Shown one piece after another: positions 33,732 to 42,497 of a stretch of DNA of 64,000 bases (position 1 is the stretch's first letter; the number at the start of each line of letters is the position of its first letter). Below the pieces are notes generated by a model. It ran no database searches and had not been told where the DNA came from. It was given only the letters and a program-made list of their open reading frames with translations. The stretch is from VXMO01 sp034422835 (GTDB taxonomy: Bacteria > Chloroflexota > Dehalococcoidia > UBA6926), in NCBI GenBank assembly GCA_034422835.1, contig DAOUJJ010000005.1, positions 93,595 through 157,594 on the forward strand, read 5' to 3'. The translations under genes were made by a program, and so were the position numbers.

Positions 33732-34832
33732 ATGGACGTTGGCATCATCGGCCTGCCCTCAAGCGGCAAGACCACATTGCTCAACGCTCTCACACATGCC
33801 CACGCGGAGACGGGCGCATTCAGCGCCGCCCAACAGCCCAACCTTGGAGTCGTCCGCATCCCTGATCCCCGGCTGGACCGCATCTCGGAGTTGGTTGAAC
33901 CGAAGCGCGTTGTGCAGGCAGAGCTTTCGTTCATCGATATTCCGGGACAGCCGCCGGAGATGGGCAAGTCGCGCGGCATCCAGGGGCAGTACCTGCTGGA
34001 GGTGAGCCAGGCCGACGCGCTTCTGCTGGTGGTTCGCGGTTTTCGTTCTCCGGCTCTGCCCGATCCGACGCCGGACACCGACGTCGAAACGATGCTCATG
34101 GAGATGGTGTTCGCAGACATGGCCATCGTCACACGGCGGCTTGAGCGCATCGATGATTCCCTGAAAGGGGCCCGCGCCACGGAACGAGACACAATGTTGG
34201 CCGAGGCTGATCTGCTACGTCGACTCCACGGCGCGCTCGAAAACAGCGAAGCTATCCGAAGCGTGGACATGACTCCCGACGAGGAGCGGATGATCTCCGG
34301 TTTCACATTCCTGACGACCAAGCCGCTGATCATCGTGCTGAACATTTCAGAGGACGATTTGGCACGCAGTGATGAATTGTCGATGGAGTGGAACACCACA
34401 CACGGCGGCTCCACTACAGGCTGCATCGCGCTCTCAGCCCGGCTGGAAGAGGAATTATCCCAGCTTGAGCCGGAGGAGGCCGCAGCGTTCCGTGAGGAGA
34501 TGGGCGCGCCGCATGATGCCACCGGCGAGTTGTCACGACTTGCCCAGAACGTGGCGGGCCTCATCACGTTCTACACGGTTGGGCCAAACGAGACACGGGC
34601 ATGGCAGCTTGAGACGGACACACCTGCCCCACAGGCAGCGGGCAGGAAGATTCACACGGACATGGAACGTGGTTTCATCCGCGCTGAGGTCACGTCCTAC
34701 CATGACTTCATCGCGGTGGAGGGCAAGTTCGCCGAGGCGCGCCGCCGCGGCACACTCCGCCAGGAGGGCAAGACCTACATCATCCAGGACGGAGACGTCG
34801 TAACGTTCCTGTTCAACGTCTCAGGGCGGTAA
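33732..34832 (+). CDS. ychF: YchF/OLA1-type GTPase-fold ATPase
   Basis: 366 residues from ATG 33732. Walker A GLPSSGKTTLLNAL, switch/G3 FIDIPGQPPEMGKSRGIQGQYLLEVSQADALLLVVR, and LNISEDD where YchF proteins have NxxE rather than NKxD. The C-terminal TGS-like domain is intact: LITFYTVGPNETRAWQLETDTPAPQAAGRKIHTDMERGFIRAEV ... GDVVTFLFNVSGR. YchF hydrolyses ATP rather than GTP, binds ribosomes and affects stress responses. Seven nt after the pseudokinase gene, so probably co-transcribed. Its stop abuts the convergent coxL gene. Confidence 0.9.
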   Translation: MDVGIIGLPSSGKTTLLNALTHAHAETGAFSAAQQPNLGVVRIPDPRLDRISELVEPKRVVQAELSFIDIPGQPPEMGKSRGIQGQYLLEVSQADALLLVVRGFRSPALPDPTPDTDVETMLMEMVFADMAIVTRRLERIDDSLKGARATERDTMLAEADLLRRLHGALENSEAIRSVDMTPDEERMISGFTFLTTKPLIIVLNISEDDLARSDELSMEWNTTHGGSTTGCIALSARLEEELSQLEPEEAAAFREEMGAPHDATGELSRLAQNVAGLITFYTVGPNETRAWQLETDTPAPQAAGRKIHTDMERGFIRAEVTSYHDFIAVEGKFAEARRRGTLRQEGKTYIIQDGDVVTFLFNVSGR

Positions 34833-37163
34833 CTACCCCTGCGCGTCCTGGATGGCGCGCCAGACACGCTCGGGCGTTAGCGGCATCTCAATGTGGCTGA
34901 CACCGAGAGGAGAAAGTGCATCGACGACCGCGTTTACCACGGCGGACGGCGCGCCCGTCGTCGGGCCTTCGCCCATTCCCTTGACACCCAGTGAGTTCAG
35001 CGGGGAGGGCGTCTCCGAAAACGCCACGACGAATTCCGGCGTCATCTCAGCCGTCGGTATCGCATAATCCATCAGCGAGGCATTCAGGAGCTGTCCGGCC
35101 TGATCGTATTCGGAAATCTCGTACAGTGCCTGGCCGATGCCCTGCGTCGCGCCGCCATGCACCTGCCCCACCACCGTCATCGGGTTCACGATGACACCCT
35201 GATCGTCGACGGTGTACAGGCGCTGTAGGTCAACGTCACCTGTTTCGATGTCTACATCAACGACGGCGATATACGTGCCGAAGTTGTACGTAAGGCCGCT
35301 CGGCTGGAAGAACGAGTCCTCATCCAGGCCGAATTCCATATCCGCCGGGCGCGCGAGCACCTGGAAAGACGCGTCGGCAACCTCGGCGAACGGGAGTCGT
35401 CGCTCCCCGTCCGTGGTGCAGATGAACACGCCGCCTTCCAGCGTTACCTGATCCGGCTCGCAGTTCATCATGTGGGCGGCGAGTTTCAGCATCTTGTCGC
35501 GCACCTTTTCGGCGGCGATCTTGGCGGACATGCCGCCCGTCACAAGCGCGCGGCTGCCGTATGTCCCGACTCCGTGCGCGATGGTGGCCGTGTCGCCATG
35601 GAGAACGGTCACGTCGGCATCTGAAATGCCAAAAACGTCGGCGACTATCTGGGCAAAGACGGTCTCGCCGCCCTGCCCATGTGGGGACGAGCCGGTGAAC
35701 AGCGTGACCTTGCCGCCGCGGTCAACACGCACCCTGCCCCATTCGTAGCGGCTGCTGCTGGGATCAACCGGGCTGGGGCCGGAGCCGCCCGTCTTGACCC
35801 AAGAGGCGATGCCGACGCCCATGTGACGCCCCTCCGCCCGTGCCTGCTGCTGCTGTTCTCGCAGTTGCTGATAGCTGCTGAGCTCCATGACTTGATCCAA
35901 GGAGGCTTCGTAGTTTCCGCTGTCGAAAACATCCCCGCCGCCCGAGCGCATCGGCTGATCAAACGGCGGGAGGTAGTTGCGGCGTCGAATCTCTGTTGGA
36001 TCGAGGCCAAGCTCACTGGCAAGTCGGTCCAGTCCGCGCTCGATGAGGTGAATGCCCTCCGGCCTGCCCGCGCCGCGGTACGGTCCCTGCGGCGTTGTAT
36101 TCGTGTAGCCGTTCTCGACCTCGAATTCCACATTGGGTATGTCGTAGACACCGGTTGAAATCATGGCGGATGAGGCGGACAAGGACGGCTCAGGCCCCTT
36201 GGCGTACGCGCCGAGATCATGCAGATGGCGCACGCGGAGGCCGGTCAACTTGCCGTCCGCATCTGCGGAAACCTCCAGGTAGGATGTCTTGCCGCGCGCC
36301 TGGTGCATCGCCAAAAAGTCCTCGGTGCGCGTGGCAACCCACTTGACGGGCACGCCAAGCTGCATCGAGGCGATGCAGATGAGCGCATACTCCGGGTCCT
36401 CATGCTTCACGCCGAAACCGCCGCCAACATCCGGCGCAACCACGCGGACGCTGTCATTCGTCAGATGCAGGATCTCGGCAAGGTGATCACGCAGCGCGTG
36501 CGGCGTTTGAACCGTCGCCCACAGGCTCATCGTCTCCTGTACGGCGTCCCAGTGCGCGAGGCCGGCGCGGGGTTCCATCGGCACACCATGGATCTTCTGG
36601 TTCACGATCCGTTCACGAACGATAACCGCGGCCTCCTCGAATGCCTGGGAGACGTTCCCGAGTTGATAGCGCCAGTGGATGATCCCGTTCGGTCGGTCGT
36701 CATGGACGCGCGGGGCATCGTCTCTCAGCGCTTTCTCCACCTCGATTGCCGCCTCCAGCGGCTCGTAGTCGACAAAGATGAGGTCCGCCGCGTCCCGCGC
36801 TCCGTAGCGGGTATCAGCAACGACTACAGCGACAACTTCGCCGACATGTCGCGCCTTATCGACTGCAATCAGGTCATATGGAGCCGATTCCGCGTCGTAA
36901 AACTTCAGAGAGACGGTTGGATTGGTGCCGAATCGCGGGTGAATATCCTTTCCTGTCAGCACTGCGGTGACGCCGGGCGTCTGCAAGGCTGTCGAGGTGT
37001 CGATGCTGCGGATGCGCGCATGGGCGTGTGGACTGCGGACAAGGCTGGCCCATTGGATGCCGGGAACCTTGATGTCCTCGACAAACGCGCCGCGGCCACG
37101 CAGGAGCTTGTCATCCTCCCGCCGGGCGACCGACTGACCAACGAGTTTCGTATCCGTGGCCAT
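34833..37163 (-). CDS. Molybdo-hydroxylase large subunit (CoxL/XDH family), copy 1 of the cox-like cluster
   Basis: 776 residues from ATG 37163 with AAAGGA upstream; the longer frame to 37286 overlaps the FAD-subunit gene. VGQSVARREDDKLLRGRGAFVEDIKVPG, DVGGGFGVKHEDPEYALI, GPYRGAGRPEGIHLIERGLD and near the end GVKGMGEGPTTGAPSAVVNAVVDAL (catalytic Glu) mark the family. The active-site loop YRGAGR resembles form II (AYRGAGR) proteins, not the AYxCSFR of true CO dehydrogenases. It would hydroxylate an unknown C-H substrate using a Mo cofactor and pass electrons to [2Fe-2S] and FAD subunits. Last gene of the cluster. Confidence 0.88.
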   Translation of the reverse strand: MATDTKLVGQSVARREDDKLLRGRGAFVEDIKVPGIQWASLVRSPHAHARIRSIDTSTALQTPGVTAVLTGKDIHPRFGTNPTVSLKFYDAESAPYDLIAVDKARHVGEVVAVVVADTRYGARDAADLIFVDYEPLEAAIEVEKALRDDAPRVHDDRPNGIIHWRYQLGNVSQAFEEAAVIVRERIVNQKIHGVPMEPRAGLAHWDAVQETMSLWATVQTPHALRDHLAEILHLTNDSVRVVAPDVGGGFGVKHEDPEYALICIASMQLGVPVKWVATRTEDFLAMHQARGKTSYLEVSADADGKLTGLRVRHLHDLGAYAKGPEPSLSASSAMISTGVYDIPNVEFEVENGYTNTTPQGPYRGAGRPEGIHLIERGLDRLASELGLDPTEIRRRNYLPPFDQPMRSGGGDVFDSGNYEASLDQVMELSSYQQLREQQQQARAEGRHMGVGIASWVKTGGSGPSPVDPSSSRYEWGRVRVDRGGKVTLFTGSSPHGQGGETVFAQIVADVFGISDADVTVLHGDTATIAHGVGTYGSRALVTGGMSAKIAAEKVRDKMLKLAAHMMNCEPDQVTLEGGVFICTTDGERRLPFAEVADASFQVLARPADMEFGLDEDSFFQPSGLTYNFGTYIAVVDVDIETGDVDLQRLYTVDDQGVIVNPMTVVGQVHGGATQGIGQALYEISEYDQAGQLLNASLMDYAIPTAEMTPEFVVAFSETPSPLNSLGVKGMGEGPTTGAPSAVVNAVVDALSPLGVSHIEMPLTPERVWRAIQDAQG

Positions 37164-37183
37164 GTCTTTGTCCTTTCTCGCGG

Positions 37184-38056
37184 TTATTCCCGGGCGCGCT
37201 CCACCGCCTGCGTGAGCGCGCGTTTGGTCAGCACGCGGCACAGATTCTGCCGATACTCCGGGGATCCGTGCAGGTCTGCAATGCACTCAAGGCCATCCGC
37301 CGCCATGGCGGACGCCGCTGCAATGGCGTCCGGTGTCGGCACCTGCCCTCTCAGCGTCTCTTCGACGGCCGTTGCGCGGGCTGCGCGCGACGCCGCGCCG
37401 GTGATGCCCACGGCGACACGGGACAGGTAACCGCTGTCATCCAACGAAACGGCCGCGGCCACGCCGACGATGGCAAAGTGTGACGCCTTGTTCGCGAATT
37501 TGAGATAAGCCGCGCCCGTCCGCCCCTCTGAGATGGGGATGATAATCTCCGTGATGATCTCGTCCTCGGCAAGCGTTGTGATGAACGCGTCCATGATGAG
37601 TTCATCAACGGATACGACGCGCACGCCGTTCGGCCCTGCAATCTCAACCTGCGCGTCAAGCGCAAGCAAGGTGGCGGGATAGTCGGCGACGGGGTCGGCG
37701 TGCGCGATGCTGCCGCCGAGCGTGCCGAGATTCCGCACCTGCACATCTGCGATCTCCGCGGCCGTTTCAGCCAGGACCGGAATCGTGTCAAGGACGACGT
37801 CGGACCCGGCGACGTGAGCATGACTCGTCATCGAGCCGATTCGCAGATTGTTGCCGTCCGAGCTGATGTGGGACAACTCGCCGCGCGTCTTGCGCAAATC
37901 AACCACGAGGCCGGGCATGGCGACGCGGAGCTTCATCATCGGAAGGAGGCTCTGACCACCGGCAATGACCTTACCCTCGCCGGGCCGCTGTTGAAGGAGG
38001 ATGATTGCCTCCGCAACAGAATCAGGGGCGGCGTAGTCGAATGCTCCGGGAATCAT
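37184..38056 (-). CDS. FAD-binding medium subunit (CoxM/XdhB family)
   Basis: 290 residues from ATG 38056; ATGA overlap with the upstream coxL copy. FAD motifs: VIAGGQSLLPMMKLRVAMPGLVVDL and NLGTLGGSIAHADPVADYPATLLALDA, then the C-terminal CO-dehydrogenase flavoprotein domain. It accepts electrons from the [2Fe-2S] subunit. Only one medium subunit gene serves two large-subunit genes here, so it may be shared or one large subunit may be an alternative partner. Confidence 0.92.
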   Translation of the reverse strand: MIPGAFDYAAPDSVAEAIILLQQRPGEGKVIAGGQSLLPMMKLRVAMPGLVVDLRKTRGELSHISSDGNNLRIGSMTSHAHVAGSDVVLDTIPVLAETAAEIADVQVRNLGTLGGSIAHADPVADYPATLLALDAQVEIAGPNGVRVVSVDELIMDAFITTLAEDEIITEIIIPISEGRTGAAYLKFANKASHFAIVGVAAAVSLDDSGYLSRVAVGITGAASRAARATAVEETLRGQVPTPDAIAAASAMAADGLECIADLHGSPEYRQNLCRVLTKRALTQAVERARE

Positions 38057-40416
38057 GACTGATCTCCATTCTGCGCGTCCTGTATGGCGCGCCACACGCA
38101 CTCCGGCGTTAGCGGCATCGCGATGTCACGAACATTGAACGGGGCGAGAGCGTCAACAACTGCGTTGACCACGGCGGGGGGCGCGCCCGTCGTCGGCCCC
38201 TCTCCCATGCCCTTGACACCGAGTGGATTAGTTGGCGACGGAGTCTCGATGAATTCGGAGATGAATTCCGGCATCATCTCCGCCGTCGGCAGCGCATAGT
38301 CCATTAGGGACCCGCTGAGCAGCTGGCCGTTCTCGTCGTAGACGATGTCCTCATAGAGCGCCTGGCCGATTCCCTGCGCTGCGCCGCCGTGAACCTGCCC
38401 CTCCACGATGACCGGATGCACGACCACGCCCTGGTCATCCACGCAGAACAATTGCTGCAGGTCTACGTCGCCTGTTTCAGGATCAACCTCCACCACAGCG
38501 ACATATGTGCCGTAGTTGAAGGTGAGGTGAGTCGGCTGGTAGAACGACGATTCGTCCAGTCCCATTTCCATGCTGGGCGGCCGCTCCAAGACCTGGTTGA
38601 TTCGGGCAGCAACCTCGCGGAAGGTGATTGACGAGCCGTTGGCTGCGAACACGCCGTCCGTGAACTGCACGCCGTCCGGCTCTGCACCCAACGTGTGGGC
38701 AGCGAACCGGGTCATCTTTGCGAGGATCTTCTGGGAAGCCTGGAGCACGGCCATTCCGCCCACAACCATGTTCCGGCTGGCGAATGTGCCCATGCCATAC
38801 GTCACTGTCGCCGTATCACCGTGTGTGACGGAGATGTCGTCCAGTGGGACATGAAGAGTGTCCGCTGCCACCTGCGCGTAGGTTGTGTAGTTGCCCTGCC
38901 CGTGCGGCGAGGAACCCGTGTAGATGGTCACTGCTCCAGCGGGAGACACCTTCACACGCGCCCACTCAGGCATGGACGAGGAAGGGTCGAGGGACGACGG
39001 GCCGAAGCCGCCGGTCTTGACCCAGGACGCGAGCCCGATCCCCAGATATTTCCCGTCTTCGCGCATTTCGCGTTGCCGCGCGCGCAAGCCCTCGTAGTCA
39101 CTGACCTCAAGAGCCCGCTCCAGCGCCTCGGGGTAGTTTCCGCTGTCGTAGATGTCTCCGCCGGGCGTGCGGTAGTACGGGAACTCCTCCGGTTGGATCA
39201 TGTTCCGCCTGCGGATTTCCGCAGGGTCGATGTCGAGGTCACGCGCCAGCATGTCCATGGCGCGTTCGATCAGGTAGATTCCCTCGGGTCGACCGTACCC
39301 GCGGTAGGCCCCCTCCGGCGTGTGGTTGGTGTAGACGGAATGGACTTCAAACGCGGCCTCTCGAATGCCATAGACACCGGTCGCGATGATGGCGGATGTT
39401 TGCGCGACGATTGGAGTTGCGCCCTTGGGAAACGCGCCCAAATCCGTAGTGTGGCGGAGGCGCAGCGCCTTGACGCGACCGTCACGATCGGCGGCAATCT
39501 CAAACTCCGAGGTTTTTCCACGCGCGTGGCTGAGGGATAGGAACTCTTCCGTGCGCGATGCAGCCCACTTGACCGGCAAGCCGAGCTCCATTGACGCGAT
39601 GGCCAGAAGGAAGTACTCGACCTCTCCACCGTGTTTCGCGCCAAATCCCCCGCCGACGTCCGGCGCGACGGAGCGAATCTGATCGGGAGAAATGCCCAGC
39701 ACCTCCGCCATCTGCGTTCGCAGTTCATGCGCACCCTGGATGGATGCCCAGATAGTCAGGAACTGCGTGGCGGGGTCCCAGTGGGCGATGCCGGCGCGCG
39801 GCTCCATGGGGACAGCGTGAATTCGCTGGTTGTTGAAATCATGCCGCAGGATAATCTCGGAGTCCTCGAACGTGCGGGACACATTCTCCGTGCTCTTGAG
39901 CCACCGAACCTGCTCATTGGAGCGGCCGTCATGCACTTCAGGCGCGCCGGGCTCCATCGCCTGCTCCGGTGTGTTGGCTACCCGCAGCGGCTCATAGTCG
40001 ACTCTCAGCAGATCAGCCGCGTCGCGCGCCGCCTCCCGCGTCTCTCCAACGACAATGGCAACGATTTCCCCGGCGTACTTGGCCTTGTTCCTGGCGATGA
40101 GGGTGAACGCGGGAGCGCCGCCTTCGTTGTCGCGATTCTCCGCGTCTCGCACGGCGAGAACGGGCGGAATCGGGTTATAGCGCGGATGGACATCCTCTCC
40201 GGTGAGAACACGCAGCGCTCCCGGATGAGCCAGCGCAGCCGAAGAATCGATATTGAGGATGCGGGCGTGAGCATGCGGGCTGCGGACGAAGTGCGCCCAG
40301 ACGGTTCCAGGTATGTTGATGTCGTCGGAGAACGCGCCCTGCCCACGCAGCAGGCGATCATCTTCCTTGCGCCGGGGCGACTGGCCGATCTGACGAGGCG
40401 GGCTGTCTGTGGTCAT
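38053..40416 (-). CDS. Molybdo-hydroxylase large subunit (CoxL/XDH family), copy 2
   Basis: 787 residues from ATG 40416, AGGTGAGG upstream, 10 nt after the [2Fe-2S] gene. IGQSPRRKEDDRLLRGQGAFSDDINIPGTVWAHFVRSPHAHARI, DVGGGFGAKHGGEVEYF, TPEGAYRGYGRPEGIYLIERAMD and GVKGMGEGPTTGAPPAVVNAVVDAL. The active-site loop AYRGYGR differs from both CODH form I and the GAGR of its neighbour, so the two copies probably act on different substrates. Paralogue of the gene two positions downstream. Confidence 0.88.
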   Translation of the reverse strand: MTTDSPPRQIGQSPRRKEDDRLLRGQGAFSDDINIPGTVWAHFVRSPHAHARILNIDSSAALAHPGALRVLTGEDVHPRYNPIPPVLAVRDAENRDNEGGAPAFTLIARNKAKYAGEIVAIVVGETREAARDAADLLRVDYEPLRVANTPEQAMEPGAPEVHDGRSNEQVRWLKSTENVSRTFEDSEIILRHDFNNQRIHAVPMEPRAGIAHWDPATQFLTIWASIQGAHELRTQMAEVLGISPDQIRSVAPDVGGGFGAKHGGEVEYFLLAIASMELGLPVKWAASRTEEFLSLSHARGKTSEFEIAADRDGRVKALRLRHTTDLGAFPKGATPIVAQTSAIIATGVYGIREAAFEVHSVYTNHTPEGAYRGYGRPEGIYLIERAMDMLARDLDIDPAEIRRRNMIQPEEFPYYRTPGGDIYDSGNYPEALERALEVSDYEGLRARQREMREDGKYLGIGLASWVKTGGFGPSSLDPSSSMPEWARVKVSPAGAVTIYTGSSPHGQGNYTTYAQVAADTLHVPLDDISVTHGDTATVTYGMGTFASRNMVVGGMAVLQASQKILAKMTRFAAHTLGAEPDGVQFTDGVFAANGSSITFREVAARINQVLERPPSMEMGLDESSFYQPTHLTFNYGTYVAVVEVDPETGDVDLQQLFCVDDQGVVVHPVIVEGQVHGGAAQGIGQALYEDIVYDENGQLLSGSLMDYALPTAEMMPEFISEFIETPSPTNPLGVKGMGEGPTTGAPPAVVNAVVDALAPFNVRDIAMPLTPECVWRAIQDAQNGDQS

Positions 40417-40426
40417 GACACTCACC

Positions 40427-40906
40427 TCACCTGGAAAGTTGCTCCGCCGCGAATTCGATCGCCAGGACGATGTTCTGGTACCCCGTGCATCGACACATAT
40501 TGCCCGCAAGCGCGTGACGTATTTCGTCACGGGTGGGGTTCGGGTTCTCGTTGAGGAGCGCCTTGGAGAGCATCAACATGCCGGGCGTGCAGAAACCACA
40601 TTGCAGTCCGTGCTTCTCCGCAAACGCCTGTTGGATGGGATGCAGATCGCCATCCGCGGCGGCAAGGCCCTCCACGGTCTCAATCTCTTGCCCGTCCGCC
40701 TGCGCGGCAAGCATCGAGCATGACTTGACCGCTTCCCCGTTAAGCAGAACCGTGCATGAGCCGCACTGGGACGTATCGCAACCGACGTGTGTGCCCGTCA
40801 GGCCGATGACATCACGGATGGCGTGAACAAGCAATAAGCGCGGCTCAACGTCTATGGAATGCTCGGTATTGTTGACGGTTAACGTAATTGACACCAAATC
40901 AGCCAT
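40427..40906 (-). CDS. [2Fe-2S] small subunit (CoxS/XdhC family)
   Basis: 159 residues from ATG 40906; the frame is open further upstream without similarity. Two [2Fe-2S] clusters: plant-type THVGCDTSQCGSCTVLL...SCSML and the helical-domain cluster LQCGFCTPGMLM...GNMCRCTGYQNI. Electron carrier between the Mo site and FAD. First of the four cox-like genes S-L-M-L. Confidence 0.94.
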   Translation of the reverse strand: MADLVSITLTVNNTEHSIDVEPRLLLVHAIRDVIGLTGTHVGCDTSQCGSCTVLLNGEAVKSCSMLAAQADGQEIETVEGLAAADGDLHPIQQAFAEKHGLQCGFCTPGMLMLSKALLNENPNPTRDEIRHALAGNMCRCTGYQNIVLAIEFAAEQLSR

Positions 40907-40990
40907 AGCGCAGCAAGCCTCCCCTCCGTTTGCTACCCTCGCCGATGCTATTCCCACTGTGCGCGGGCGGTCAACTATTTACAACCGCTC

Positions 40991-41044
40991 GTGGTGAGCC
41001 TGTCGAACCATGAACAGAACGCCCTTCGACAAGCTCAGGGCGAG
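40991..41044. repeat. Short inverted-repeat element (GAGCCTGTCGAA / TTCGACAAGCTC)
   Basis: A left arm (about 40991-41010) with GAGCCTGTCGAAC and a right arm (41022-41044) with CCCTTCGACAAGCTCAGGG face each other across ~12 nt, in the gap between coxS and coxG. Half of the same family recurs at 52305-52327. Terminally inverted, gene-free and short, it looks like a MITE- or REP-type intergenic repeat. Confidence 0.55.
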
Positions 41045-41052
41045 CGGGAAGG

Positions 41053-41496
41053 CTATCCCTGCGCAGCAGCCTCTCGTGAGAGAGCCTCAAAGAACTGCCC
41101 CATCAGCATCCGCACGGCGGTCTGGATCATGCGCGATCCGATCTGCGCCAACGTCCCGCCCACCTGCGCGTCTGCCTCAACAGCGACAAGCGTGCCGTCA
41201 CCGTCGGGGGAGAGTGTGATCGCGCCCTCTCCGGAGACGAAACCTGTCGGCCCCTGCCCACTCAGCGTCATCTTGTATGACTCGTTGACGGCAATGTCTT
41301 CAATTTCCACCGTGCCGTTGAATCGTCCCCTGATTGGACCAACGCCAACCGCAAGCATCGCGGAGAATTTTGTGGGCGTCTCCACGTCAAGGCTCTGACA
41401 TCCCGGAACCATCCGCTGCAAAGCAACGGGGTCATGCAGCAATTCCCACACACGCTCACGCGGCGCATGGACGGTATGGCTGCCGCTGATGTTCAT
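41053..41496 (-). CDS. CoxG-like SRPBCC protein
   Basis: 147 residues from ATG 41496. Typical carbon monoxide dehydrogenase subunit G-type SRPBCC domain: SGSHTVHAPRERVWELLHDPVALQRMVPGCQSLD, FNGTVEIEDI, YKMTLSGQGPTGFVSGEGAITL and GGTLAQIGSRMIQTAVRMLMGQFFEAL. CoxG proteins accompany molybdo-hydroxylase operons and have been proposed to help with membrane anchoring, maturation or quinone delivery. The C-terminal hydrophobic anchor of longer CoxG proteins is missing. Between pyrD and coxS. Confidence 0.85.
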   Translation of the reverse strand: MNISGSHTVHAPRERVWELLHDPVALQRMVPGCQSLDVETPTKFSAMLAVGVGPIRGRFNGTVEIEDIAVNESYKMTLSGQGPTGFVSGEGAITLSPDGDGTLVAVEADAQVGGTLAQIGSRMIQTAVRMLMGQFFEALSREAAAQG

Positions 41497-41501
41497 GCGG
41501 G

Positions 41502-42494
41502 TTAGTCAGTCGGTCCTGCGACGGGTGTGGCCGGGCGCGGCGGCTCAATAGCCACGCGCATTCCCTCTTCAAGTTGCCCGCGCACATCGTCGATGCTGGT
41601 GAGATGATGTTGTTCCACATAGGTCTTCAACCCGTCGATGACGTCCAGCATCGTTGTGGGACGTGTGAAATTGGCGGTGCCGACCGCGACGGCCGTCGCG
41701 CCCGCAAGGATGAACTCTAACGCATCCTTGGCAGACGTGATGCCGCCCATCCCGATAACAGGGAGCGAAACTGCAGCGCACACCTGCCAGACCATGCGAA
41801 CGGCAATGGGACGGATGGCGGGACCGGAGACGCCGCCGGTCATCGTGCCCGTGACGGTTCTCTGATTGTCCACGTCGATAACCATGCCGGACAGGGTGTT
41901 GATGGCGGAGATGGCCGTCGCACCGCCCTGCTCTGAGGCCTGCGCGATATCAGCGATATTGGTGATATTCGGCGTGAGCTTGGCGATGACGGGGCCATCG
42001 AAACGGTCCGACACGCCGCGCACAACGCGTTCAACATTGGCCGGGCTTGCGCCGATCTCCATGCCGCCCGCCTCAAGGTTCGGGCAGGAGATATTGACCT
42101 CAAGCCCCGCGACGCCCGGTTCGCCGTTCAGCCGCTCAGCAAGGCGGTCGTATTCCTCGATCCCCAGCCCGCCGATGCTCACGACGACGGGCGAATCGTA
42201 CTTCGTATACTCGGGCAGGAGCTCGGTGAGGAAATGCTCGACGCCGCGCGACGGGATGCCGATGGAGTTGAGCATTCCGGCGGGAGATTCGGCGGTGCGG
42301 GGGGCGGGATTGCCTGCGCGTTCACCGTAGAAGATGGTCTTGGGAACGAGCGCGCCGAGCCGGCCAAGGTCAAACAGGGTTCCCATCTCCGGCCCGAAAC
42401 AGCCGGATGCGGGCATGACCGGATTCTTGAGGGTCAGCCCGGCGCCGAGGTCAACCCCTAGCCTGCTGTCGGTCTCAGTGTCCTGTACGGCCAT
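41502..42494 (-). CDS. pyrD: Dihydroorotate dehydrogenase, class 1B catalytic subunit
   Basis: 330 residues. LTLKNPVMPASGCFGPEMG, SIGIPSRGVEHFL, VNISCPNLEAGG with the catalytic Cys of class 1 enzymes, AKLTPNITNIADIA, INTLSGMVIDV and GMGGITSAKDALEFILAGATAVAVGTANF are diagnostic. Class 1B uses NAD through the PyrK subunit, whose gene is immediately upstream. A Pro-rich tail ends the protein. Makes orotate in pyrimidine biosynthesis; pyrE is in the same run of genes. Confidence 0.95.
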   Translation of the reverse strand: MAVQDTETDSRLGVDLGAGLTLKNPVMPASGCFGPEMGTLFDLGRLGALVPKTIFYGERAGNPAPRTAESPAGMLNSIGIPSRGVEHFLTELLPEYTKYDSPVVVSIGGLGIEEYDRLAERLNGEPGVAGLEVNISCPNLEAGGMEIGASPANVERVVRGVSDRFDGPVIAKLTPNITNIADIAQASEQGGATAISAINTLSGMVIDVDNQRTVTGTMTGGVSGPAIRPIAVRMVWQVCAAVSLPVIGMGGITSAKDALEFILAGATAVAVGTANFTRPTTMLDVIDGLKTYVEQHHLTSIDDVRGQLEEGMRVAIEPPRPATPVAGPTD

Positions 42495-42497
42495 CCC

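Noticed and set aside
37164..37286. Longer start for the first CoxL gene
   Set aside because: Would overlap the FAD subunit gene; the ATG at 37163 has a proper RBS and family N-terminus.
34833..40906. Calling the cox-like cluster a CO dehydrogenase
   Set aside because: Both large subunits lack the AYxCSFR loop of form I CODH. Form II-like YRGAGR occurs in many hydroxylases that do not use CO.
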